Shown in pieces: positions 17,659 to 24,689 of a stretch of DNA of 64,000 nt. Source of the stretch: Bog-473 sp963736525 (GTDB lineage Bacteria > Actinomycetota > Acidimicrobiia > Acidimicrobiales > RAAP-2); contig CAVTPF010000018.1 of NCBI GenBank assembly GCA_963736525.1, forward strand, positions 124,001 through 188,000, written 5' to 3'. The notes under the pieces are model-generated. The model did not search any database and had not been told where the DNA came from. It was given only the letters and a program-made list of their open reading frames with translations. Each line of letters begins with the position of its first letter. The stretch's first letter is position 1. The position numbers were made by a program, and so were the translations under genes.

Positions 17659-19608
17659 TCAGGCCGGGCGCGTCGTCTCCGGGACGCCGAGCGGCGCCGA
17701 CCGGGAGGAGGCCACCGAGGTGCGCAGCGGCAGGAAGACCCTGAACGTGGTCGACCAGCCGGGCGTGTCGACGATGTCGACGAATCCCTCGTGCGCCTCG
17801 GCGACCGACTTGGCGATGGCAAGGCCGAGGCCGGTCCCGGGGACGCCCATCTCGGTCGAGGAGGCGAGCCGGTAGAAGCGCTCGAAGAGCTGGTCCCGCT
17901 CGCCCTCCGGGATGCCGGGGCCCTCGTCGAGGACCTGCACCCGGGCATAGGAGTCCACGCTGTCGACGATGACGTGGACGCGGCCCCCGCGCGGGGAGAA
18001 CTTGATGGCATTGGACAGCAGGTTGCCCAGGAGCTGGTGCAGCCTTGTGGGATCGCCGAAGACGGGGACCTCGCCGCCCGGCTCGATCGTGAGCACGATG
18101 CCGGCCACCGTCGCCGAGGTCTGGATGGCGTGCACCGCCTCCTCGGCCAGCCGGTTGAGGTCCAGCTCGGTGAAGGCGACGCGCAGGCCGCGGCCGGCGC
18201 CGGGGTCGGCCAGGAGGTCCTCGGCGACCCGCTGCAGCTGCTCGGCGTTGCGCTCAATCGTCTGGAGCATGCGCATCTGGCTCTCGGTCAAGTCGCTCGA
18301 GGCGTCGAGGAGGAGCTCGACGAAGCCGCGGATGGAGGTGATCGGCGTCCGCAGCTCGTGGGACACCGTGGCGACCACGTCGTCCTTCATTTGGGTCAGC
18401 TCGCGCAGCCGGTTGTTCTGCTCAATGAGGGACTGCGTGACCTCTTTCTGAATGGCGAAGAGTCGCTCGCGGTCCGCCGCCAGCTCCTCGCGCTCGGTCA
18501 CGTCGATGGCCACCACGACGTACCCCCCGTTGCTGGGCAGCAGCGTGTCGCTGAGCTCGGGTGGCTCCTCCTCGGCCCGCTCGTCGGCGGACCCGTCCTC
18601 GTGGCTCTCGCCACCGTCGTACCCGTCGGCCTCTTCGACGTCGAGCACCGCGTCGGGCGTGGGGACGGGCAGGGCGCGTACCCGCACCACGCAGCGGCGC
18701 TGCTGCCCGTCCTTGCGGGTGGCGGTCCAGGGGACCTCGGCCGCCGTCTCGGCATCCACCGGTTCGAGCGCCGTCCGCATGGAGTCGATCGCCTGGCGCC
18801 GCTCGTCGATCTGCGCCGGGTCGATGAAGTCGGCGATGGAGCGGATGCCGACGACCTCCGCCGCCCGGTAGCCCAGCATCTGCTCGGCGCCGGCGGAGAA
18901 GAAGGTCACGGTCCCGGCCGGGTCGACGCCCATGATGGCGCTGCCCGTGGCGGCGCGGAGCAGGGTCTCGAGGCGATCGCGCGCGTAGTCGGCCTCGCGG
19001 GCGTTGCGACGGGCGATGCGGGACTGCTGGGCCAGGTCGCCCAGGTAGGCCCGGTCCCGCGAGACCATGGTGTAGACGGTGGACGCCACCAGGGTGGTCA
19101 CCGTCGCCATCACCGCGACCTGGCGCCACTCGAGGGTGGGGTACTTGGGCGGTCCGACGATGAGGACCGGCACGAGCAGGGCCAGGTCGAGGCAGAACAA
19201 GCCGACGAGAAGGTGCAGCCGTCGCCCGTAGAGCGAGAGCCACACGATGGGCAGCAGGTAGACGACGACCAGCCCCGAGTTGCTCCCACCCTGGGCGTCA
19301 CGGATGATGGCGATGACCGCGATGTAGCCGATCGGCACCACCAGCCAGGCCCAGTCCGGCAGCCGCTCCCAGGGCACCAGGAAGGCCGCCGCGACGAGGG
19401 CGAAGAACAGGACGCCGGCGACGGAGATCTCGCGGCGGGCGCCGTGGGGGAAGGGGACGACCGCGATCAGCACCGTGCCGATGGCGACGAGCGCGAAGAT
19501 CGGCAGTCGCACCCGCATGGAGCCGGAAAAGCCGATGGGCAGCGCGTTGCCGGGCAACGGCGCGCCGGGGCCCGGAGGGTCGTTTCGGGACTGGGGCGAC
19601 TCGCTCAC
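17659..19608 (-). CDS. Membrane sensor histidine kinase with PAS domain
   Basis: A 649-residue kinase. Six hydrophobic segments fill residues 30-190, a PAS domain follows (about 205-355), then HisKA with the phospho-accepting His in TVSHELRTPITS and HATPase_c with DEGPGIPEGE and GTGLGLAIAKS. The PAS domain is interrupted by an acidic insert of about 30 residues rich in Glu/Asp, which is unusual. The ligand is unknown. Its start overlaps the stop of the response-regulator gene by four bases, so the two form a two-component operon transcribed leftwards. Confidence 0.93.
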   Translation of the reverse strand: MSESPQSRNDPPGPGAPLPGNALPIGFSGSMRVRLPIFALVAIGTVLIAVVPFPHGARREISVAGVLFFALVAAAFLVPWERLPDWAWLVVPIGYIAVIAIIRDAQGGSNSGLVVVYLLPIVWLSLYGRRLHLLVGLFCLDLALLVPVLIVGPPKYPTLEWRQVAVMATVTTLVASTVYTMVSRDRAYLGDLAQQSRIARRNAREADYARDRLETLLRAATGSAIMGVDPAGTVTFFSAGAEQMLGYRAAEVVGIRSIADFIDPAQIDERRQAIDSMRTALEPVDAETAAEVPWTATRKDGQQRRCVVRVRALPVPTPDAVLDVEEADGYDGGESHEDGSADERAEEEPPELSDTLLPSNGGYVVVAIDVTEREELAADRERLFAIQKEVTQSLIEQNNRLRELTQMKDDVVATVSHELRTPITSIRGFVELLLDASSDLTESQMRMLQTIERNAEQLQRVAEDLLADPGAGRGLRVAFTELDLNRLAEEAVHAIQTSATVAGIVLTIEPGGEVPVFGDPTRLHQLLGNLLSNAIKFSPRGGRVHVIVDSVDSYARVQVLDEGPGIPEGERDQLFERFYRLASSTEMGVPGTGLGLAIAKSVAEAHEGFVDIVDTPGWSTTFRVFLPLRTSVASSRSAPLGVPETTRPA

Positions 19609-20303
19609 CGGCTCCGGGACCGGTAGCGGTAGCCGAAGCCCCGCACGGTCTCAATCGGCGTGTCGTCGCCCTCGTCCCAGCCCAGCTTGCGCCGCAACCG
19701 CAACACGGCGTACTTCACCCTGGAGGGCGCCAGCCCGCTGGGATCGTCCCAGGCCAGCTCGATCAGCTGGTCCGAGGACAGGACCTGCCCCTGGTGACGG
19801 GCCAGCGTGGCCAGCAGGCGGTACTCGGTCGGGGTCAGGACCACGGCGTTGCCGTCGACCGTCACCTCCTGGTGGGCGAAATCGACGTGCAGGGTGCCGT
19901 CGTCGAAGGCGGTCACCGGGTCGGTCCGGGACACCTGGCGCCGGCTGATGGCCTGCAAGCGGGCCAGCAGCTCGGCCCGGGCGAATGGCTTGACCAGGTA
20001 GTCGTCGGCGCCGGCGTTGAGCCCTCGGACCTTGTCCCGCTCGGTCCCGAGCGCCGTGAGCATCAGGACCGGCACGTCGCTCATGTCGCGGATCCGCTCC
20101 AGGACCTGCCAGCCGTCCAGGTCGGGCAGCCCCACGTCGAGAATCACGATGTCCGGATGGCTCTGATGGAACTGGCGCACCCCGTCCCTGCCTTCCGTCG
20201 CCTCGGAGACGCTGAATCCCTCCCGCTCGAGCAGGGTCCGGAGGAGTTGGCGGATGTCCGCCTCGTCCTCAATGACCAGCACAGAGATGTGACCGTCTCG
20301 CAT
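19605..20303 (-). CDS. OmpR/PhoB-family response regulator
   Basis: A 232-residue regulator: receiver domain (acidic pocket VIEDEAD, phospho-acceptor Asp in DIVILDVG, Lys in DDYLVKPF) and C-terminal winged-helix DNA-binding domain (LTPTEYRLLATLARHQG, ending VRGFGYRYR). It is first in an operon with the PAS kinase. ATG 20303 is favoured because a TACAGT -10 box ends nine bases upstream; the frame extends a further 25 codons without family similarity. A 10-mer covering its own -10 recurs at 20650, suggesting autoregulation. Confidence 0.93.
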   Translation of the reverse strand: MRDGHISVLVIEDEADIRQLLRTLLEREGFSVSEATEGRDGVRQFHQSHPDIVILDVGLPDLDGWQVLERIRDMSDVPVLMLTALGTERDKVRGLNAGADDYLVKPFARAELLARLQAISRRQVSRTDPVTAFDDGTLHVDFAHQEVTVDGNAVVLTPTEYRLLATLARHQGQVLSSDQLIELAWDDPSGLAPSRVKYAVLRLRRKLGWDEGDDTPIETVRGFGYRYRSRSR

Positions 20304-20312
20304 CAGGTGGAA

Positions 20313-20318
20313 ACTGTA
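20313..20318 (-). promoter_or_regulatory. -10 box of the response-regulator/kinase operon
   Basis: TACAGT on the minus strand, nine bases before ATG 20303, giving a nearly leaderless transcript. It overlaps the CTGTACTGGG motif (20314-20323, plus-strand reading), so a bound regulator would sit on the promoter. Confidence 0.45.
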
Positions 20319-20416
20319 CTGGGGAAATCGCCAATCTGAGTGAATGAGGGACACCGCAGTCCACGTACAAACGTGCACGTCAACCCTCGAATCGGGTCAC
20401 CGATCACCAAATCGGC

Positions 20417-20630
20417 GACCCCGGGGCGGCTGCACCGGGGTCCACGGCGAGGCACGGTGGTGAGCGAAAGGTGCGCCGGCCCGGGTCGTCGGTTCCCCCC
20501 GGATCTCTCCGACCGACGTCGGCACAAGGCCGGCGCACCCCTTCGCTGCTACGGCCCCCCGATGTCCCCCTTCTGAGAATCCGGTCCCCTCCGTCGGACT
20601 CTCACCTCGGTCGCCCCCCTCCGAACGACC
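20417..20630 (+). ncRNA. Structured RNA candidate with C6 loops (6C-like)
   Basis: Several inverted repeats occur in a row: an 8-bp stem 20417-20424/20435-20442; a long stem 20464-20480/20529-20546 (11 perfect pairs plus an extension with small bulges); inside it a 7-bp stem 20487-20493/20512-20518 whose loop begins TCCCCCC; a C6 run at 20555-20560; and a 5-bp stem 20609-20613/20626-20630 whose loop starts with six C. Hairpins with six or more loop cytosines define the actinobacterial 6C RNA family. The match here is by eye to that description only. Exact ends and promoter are unknown. Confidence 0.42.
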
Positions 20631-20649
20631 CAACATCGTGAGGTTGTTG

Positions 20650-20667
20650 CTGTACTGGGCTGTACTG
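20650..20667 (+). promoter_or_regulatory. Spaced direct repeat CTGTACTG, candidate regulator site
   Basis: CTGTACTG occurs twice with starts exactly 10 bp apart (20650 and 20660), the one-helical-turn spacing used by OmpR/PhoB-type regulators. The longer form CTGTACTGGG also covers the promoter of the response-regulator gene at 20314-20323. Confidence 0.35.
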
Positions 20668-20736
20668 TGCACAACGGCTGTCGCAACCGGGTCCGATTTC
20701 CGTTGCAGTTGGGTTGCGCGTTTCCCTGCGCCGCCG

Positions 20737-20780
20737 GCGCTGTCCGACGGGCCGCTCCGCCAGCGCTGTCCGACGGGCCG
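20737..20780 (+). repeat. 18-bp direct repeat upstream of yajC
   Basis: GCGCTGTCCGACGGGCCG occurs at 20737-20754 and again at 20763-20780, with an 8-bp spacer. It could be a slipped duplication or a double binding site. It ends about 45 bases before the yajC -10 box. Confidence 0.7.
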
Positions 20781-20825
20781 GCGGCTGCGGTCACGGCGTG
20801 CCCTGGGAACGGGGAACCCAGGCAC

Positions 20826-20831
20826 TAGGGT
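20826..20831 (+). promoter_or_regulatory. -10 box of the yajC-secD-secF operon
   Basis: TAGGGT, leaving a 36-base leader before the yajC ATG with AAGG near the right distance as a weak ribosome site. Confidence 0.4.
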
Positions 20832-20867
20832 GGCACTTCGCAACCGATTCAGATCCAAGGATCTCCC

Positions 20868-21395
20868 ATGACACCAACTCCGGCGCTGGCCCACTTCGTG
20901 CTGGCCGCCACCTCGTCCAAGTCCAGCAGCTCCAACGCCCTCGTCACCCTCCTCCCGCTCGTCGCGATCGGGGCCCTCGGGTACTTCTTCTTCATACGGC
21001 CCCAGCAGCGCAAGGCCCAGGCGGCCCGGCAGGGCCAGAACCCGGGCATCGAGGTGGGTGACGAGGTGCAGACGGTGGGGGGCGTCATCGGCACCGTGCT
21101 CGAGATACACGGCGATCGCTACACGCTGCTCACCGGTGCGCTCGGGGACGACGGCAACCTCGACGGCCCCCAGCCGACCCGGATCGTCTTCGTCCGCCAG
21201 GCCATCGCGCGGAAGATCGAGCCCATCGAGGACATCCGCGTGGCCGACCAGCCCGTCGAGGACGCACCGGTCGACGACGTCAGACCCCGGAGCGCCGGCA
21301 ACGGGAACGGGGCGCGCGGCGCAGACGACATCGACGACGTGGGCGGTGACGGTACGGCCAGCGGGGAGCATGGCGGGGAGGCTGAAGAGGGGTGA
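20868..21395 (+). CDS. yajC: Preprotein translocase subunit YajC
   Basis: A 175-residue single-span membrane protein that associates with SecDF at the translocon. The span and following motif (LLPLVAIGALGYFFFIRPQQ) are typical, then the YajC core (GIEVGDEVQTVGGVIGTVLE). It is longer than most YajC proteins (about 90-120 residues) because of an acidic, Gly/Asn-rich C-terminal tail. The stop overlaps the secD GTG by four bases. It heads yajC-secD-secF, the order usual in actinobacteria. Confidence 0.95.
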   Translation: MTPTPALAHFVLAATSSKSSSSNALVTLLPLVAIGALGYFFFIRPQQRKAQAARQGQNPGIEVGDEVQTVGGVIGTVLEIHGDRYTLLTGALGDDGNLDGPQPTRIVFVRQAIARKIEPIEDIRVADQPVEDAPVDDVRPRSAGNGNGARGADDIDDVGGDGTASGEHGGEAEEG

Positions 21396-23053
21396 GCCCC
21401 AAGTCTGGGGGCCGGGCCCAGCGACGCCAGCGACGCAACCTGCTCATCAGCGTCCTGGTGGTCGTCGCCATCGCGGTCGGATCGTTCGCGGCCGTCTTCG
21501 CCGCGCAGTGGTCGCCCCGCCTCGGGCTCGACCTGGCCGGCGGAGTCTCGGTCGTCTACACGGCGGAGAGCCCCCACGTCACCCAATCCGACCTCGACGA
21601 GACGGTGAACATCTTGAACCTGCGCGTCAACGGGCTCGGGGTGTCGGGCGCGCAGGTGCAGACGACGGGGAAGAACCAGATCTCGGTCTCCATCCCCGGG
21701 GTCACGAACGCCCAGCAGGTGCTGTCGGCGATCGGGCAGACGGCGCGGATGTACTTCCGTCCCGTCCTCTGCTTCGCCTACCCCCAGGAGGCGCACACGG
21801 CGAAGGGCAAGTCCGCGGTCGTGGTGCACGAGCGCGGCGTCGAGACGATCCCGGCCTGTAGCTCGCAGACGGCGCTGACCCAGGCCAACCTTGCGGTGAC
21901 GCCCAACAGCTCGCCGCAGGGCTACTCGTCGAACAACGTGCCCCCCGACCCGCAGTACGTGACCTACCCGTCGACGAGCGTCGAAAAGCCCAATTACGAG
22001 AGCAGCACGGTCCTGCTGCCCGGCCTCGCGTCCAGCGGCAGCAGCAACGGCGGGGAGCGGTACGTGCTCGGCCCGGCCGAGATGACCGGGCACTCCATCG
22101 CGAGCGCACAAGCGACCCAGGACCAGACCGGCGCCTGGGTGGTCGACTACACGTTGGCGGGCCAAGCCGGCTCGAACCTGTGGGACAAGGTGGCCGCAGA
22201 GAACTTCCACCAGCTCCTGGGCATCGAGCTCGACGGCGTCGTGTACTCGGCGCCCATCATCCAGCCCACCCAGAGCAGCTTCACCTCCTTCCAGGGCAGG
22301 GGCGAGATCTCGGGCAGCCTGACCCAGGCGGACGCGCAGAACCTGGCGCAGGCCATGAACTTCGGTGCGCTGCCGGTCAGCCTCAAGGCGGCCACCTCCG
22401 AGACGGTGTCGGCCACGCTCGGGCACTCCGCGCTGGTGGCCGGCCTGGCCGCGGGGATTGGCGGCCTCCTCTTGGTGCTCTTGTACGTGCTGCTCTACTA
22501 CCGGGCGCTGGGACTGGTCGTGATCTCCGGTCTGGTGCTGACCGCCATGACGCTGTGGGCGATCATCTCGGCGCTCGGCCACACGTCGGTGGCCCCGAGC
22601 TTCGACCTGGCCGGCATCACGGGCCTGATCGTCTCCATCGGCATCACCGTGGACTCCTACATCGTCTACTTCGAACGTCTGAAGGACGAGACCAGATCCG
22701 GTCGATCCGTCCGGACCTCGGTCGACCGCGGCTTCAAGAGCGCGTGGCGCACCGTCTGGGCGGCCGACTTCGTGTCGCTGCTCGCCGCCATCGTCCTCTA
22801 CTTCGTGGCGGTGGGGAACGTGAAGGGCTTTGCCTTCTTCCTGGGGCTCTCCACCATCATGGACATGGCCTTCACGTGGTTCTACACCCGGCCGCTCGTG
22901 ATCCTCCTCGGCCAGAGCGCGCGCCTGCAGGGATCGGGCGCGTTCAGCATCGCCACGGGACTCGGAGCCGGGCCGCAGGCCCAGGGTGCGCCGGCCCCGG
23001 GCGTGCCGGTCGGCGCCGGCGCCGGCGCCGGCGGCAGCGGAGGTGGATCGTGA
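21392..23053 (+). CDS. secD: Protein translocase subunit SecD
   Basis: A 553-residue RND-family membrane protein that, with SecF, uses the proton gradient to pull exported proteins across the membrane. The first span is followed by the conserved LGLDLAGGVSVVY, a large extracytoplasmic domain (to about residue 345), and five C-terminal spans including TGLIVSIGITVDSYIVYFER with the conserved Asp. The C-terminus is a short Gly/Ala/Pro tail. GTG 21392 overlaps yajC, and the stop overlaps secF (GTGA). Confidence 0.96.
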   Translation: MSPKSGGRAQRRQRRNLLISVLVVVAIAVGSFAAVFAAQWSPRLGLDLAGGVSVVYTAESPHVTQSDLDETVNILNLRVNGLGVSGAQVQTTGKNQISVSIPGVTNAQQVLSAIGQTARMYFRPVLCFAYPQEAHTAKGKSAVVVHERGVETIPACSSQTALTQANLAVTPNSSPQGYSSNNVPPDPQYVTYPSTSVEKPNYESSTVLLPGLASSGSSNGGERYVLGPAEMTGHSIASAQATQDQTGAWVVDYTLAGQAGSNLWDKVAAENFHQLLGIELDGVVYSAPIIQPTQSSFTSFQGRGEISGSLTQADAQNLAQAMNFGALPVSLKAATSETVSATLGHSALVAGLAAGIGGLLLVLLYVLLYYRALGLVVISGLVLTAMTLWAIISALGHTSVAPSFDLAGITGLIVSIGITVDSYIVYFERLKDETRSGRSVRTSVDRGFKSAWRTVWAADFVSLLAAIVLYFVAVGNVKGFAFFLGLSTIMDMAFTWFYTRPLVILLGQSARLQGSGAFSIATGLGAGPQAQGAPAPGVPVGAGAGAGGSGGGS

Positions 23054-24618
23054 GCGACGACGAGCGCCGGGACGGCAGCGCCCTCGACGACGTCGACGAG
23101 GGCGACGTCGAACGCCTCGAGGAGGACGTCGACACCGAGGACCTCGACGAGGAGGAGCTCGTCAGCCTCGACGACGCCGCCCGGGCGCTCCTGGCCAAGC
23201 CCCGGCGAGGGCACGGTCCCATCGCACGGCTCTACCGCGGCGAGACGCGCTTCGACTTCGTGGGCCGGCGCCGGATCTGGTTCAGCATCTCCACCGTCAT
23301 CATCGTGCTCGGCATCGTCTCCATCGTCCTGCGGGGCGGGCTCAACTTGGGGATCGAGTTCAAGGGCGGGACCGAGTGGACGATCGCGGCGCCCGGCGTG
23401 AGCCAGACGCAGGCGGTGGACGCCCTGAAGGGCACCGGCCTGATCGACCCGACCGTGGAGCTGCTGGGCACGGGCAGCAGGCAAACGCTGAACGTCCAGT
23501 CGGACCTGAACAAGCTGTCGCAGGCCCAGCAGGATGCGATCAGCAAGAACGTGCAGAAGACGCTGCTCGCGCTGACCTCGGCGCACCAGCCCAGTGCGGC
23601 GTCGACGACCACCACGACCACGAGCACCACCGCGCCCGCCAATGGGGTGCCCAAGACGACGGCCGACAAGATCTCCATCACTACGGTCGGCCCGACGTGG
23701 GGCTCCTCCATCACCGACAAGGCGATCGAGGCGCTCATCATCTTCTTCGTCGTCGTGGCCGTCTACATCAGCATCCGCTTCGAGCCCAAGATGGCGCTGG
23801 CCGCGTTCATCGCCATGATCCACGACGTCCTGGTCGCGGTCGGCATCTACTCCATCTTCAACTTCCAGGTCACGCCGGACACCGTCGTGGCGATCCTCAC
23901 GATCCTCGGCTACTCGCTCTACGACACGGTCGTGGTGTTCGACCGCGTCCGTGACAACACGCGGGGGATCGGCAGCAGCGGGCGCCTGACCTACCCGCAG
24001 CTGATCAACCTGTCCATGAACCAGACGCTGGCCCGGTCGATCAACACGTCGATGGTCGCCATCCTCCCCGTGCTCTCGGTCCTGTTGATTGGGGCGCAGA
24101 TCCTCGGTGCCACGACGCTGCAGTCCTATGGCCTCGCCCTGTTCGTCGGGCTCCTCTCCGGGGCGTACTCGTCGATCTTCATCGCCGCGCCCGTGCTGTG
24201 CATGATGAAGCAGCGCGAGGACCGCTGGGTCTCCATCGCGCACCGGCTGACCCAGCGTGGCGAGCAGCAGAGCTGGTACTCGGCCGTGGACGCCGCGACC
24301 ATGAGCACGCAGATGAGCGTGGCCGCGTCCGGTCAGGTGAGCCGCGGTGGCGGCGGGGGCGCAGCGGCGGCGCCACGGTCCGGTTCCAAGCGCAGCGGGC
24401 CGATCCGCCCCGGCTCGGGCAGCCGCCCGAGCGCGGGCAGCCGCCCGGGCGGAAGCGGCACCGGGGGCACCGGCGGCACCGGCGGGGGAGGCGCGGGCAC
24501 GGGGACGGTGGTCATGGACCCGCCCGCCGCGGGGTCGCCGCAGCAGGGCGCGTCGCCAGCACAGGGACAGGCGCCTCGGCCGCGCAAGGGCAAGAGCAAG
24601 CGCAAGCGCCGGCGTTGA
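23050..24618 (+). CDS. secF: Protein translocase subunit SecF with unusual terminal extensions
   Basis: A 522-residue partner of SecD. The core shows LGIEFKGGTEW after the first span and the C-terminal spans with LTILGYSLYDTVVVFDR. It is much longer than typical SecF (about 300-400 residues). The first 55 residues are extremely acidic (DDVDEGDVERLEEDVDTEDL). A Thr-rich stretch (STTTTTTSTTAP) sits in the extracytoplasmic part. The last 100 residues are Gly/Ser/Pro/Arg-rich, ending KGKSKRKRRR. Both tails should face the cytoplasm. GTG 23050 overlaps the secD stop. Confidence 0.94.
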   Translation: MSDDERRDGSALDDVDEGDVERLEEDVDTEDLDEEELVSLDDAARALLAKPRRGHGPIARLYRGETRFDFVGRRRIWFSISTVIIVLGIVSIVLRGGLNLGIEFKGGTEWTIAAPGVSQTQAVDALKGTGLIDPTVELLGTGSRQTLNVQSDLNKLSQAQQDAISKNVQKTLLALTSAHQPSAASTTTTTTSTTAPANGVPKTTADKISITTVGPTWGSSITDKAIEALIIFFVVVAVYISIRFEPKMALAAFIAMIHDVLVAVGIYSIFNFQVTPDTVVAILTILGYSLYDTVVVFDRVRDNTRGIGSSGRLTYPQLINLSMNQTLARSINTSMVAILPVLSVLLIGAQILGATTLQSYGLALFVGLLSGAYSSIFIAAPVLCMMKQREDRWVSIAHRLTQRGEQQSWYSAVDAATMSTQMSVAASGQVSRGGGGGAAAAPRSGSKRSGPIRPGSGSRPSAGSRPGGSGTGGTGGTGGGGAGTGTVVMDPPAAGSPQQGASPAQGQAPRPRKGKSKRKRRR

Positions 24619-24677
24619 GCGGCGGCCGGGTGACGCCGGCGTCGCGCCATGTCGTTCCAGGTGTTTCCGCAGGCGGG

Positions 24678-24683
24678 TAGCCT
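24678..24683 (+). promoter_or_regulatory. -10 box of relA (leaderless)
   Basis: TAGCCT followed by six bases and then ATG 24690; TTCCAG at 24655-24660 could be a -35 at 17-bp spacing. Confidence 0.5.
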
Positions 24684-24689
24684 GGACGG

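Larger units (their letters stand above)
20304..20867 (+). other. 564-bp gene-free region between response regulator and yajC
   Basis: It contains no convincing protein gene. From left to right it holds the response-regulator promoter (20313-20318, minus strand), a strongly structured stretch with three runs of six C (20417-20630), a spaced direct repeat of CTGTACTG (20650-20667), an 18-bp direct repeat (20737-20780), and a -10 box for yajC (20826-20831). Confidence 0.7.

Noticed and set aside
20417..20546. Cobalamin, c-di-AMP (ydaO) or SAM riboswitch in the gap before yajC
   Set aside because: The conserved boxes I know for those classes are not visible, and yajC-secDF is not a usual target.
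20340..20871. Several short ORFs (76-81 codons) in the gap before yajC
   Set aside because: They lack ribosome sites, overlap one another on both strands and contain the structured C-rich region; none resembles a protein.
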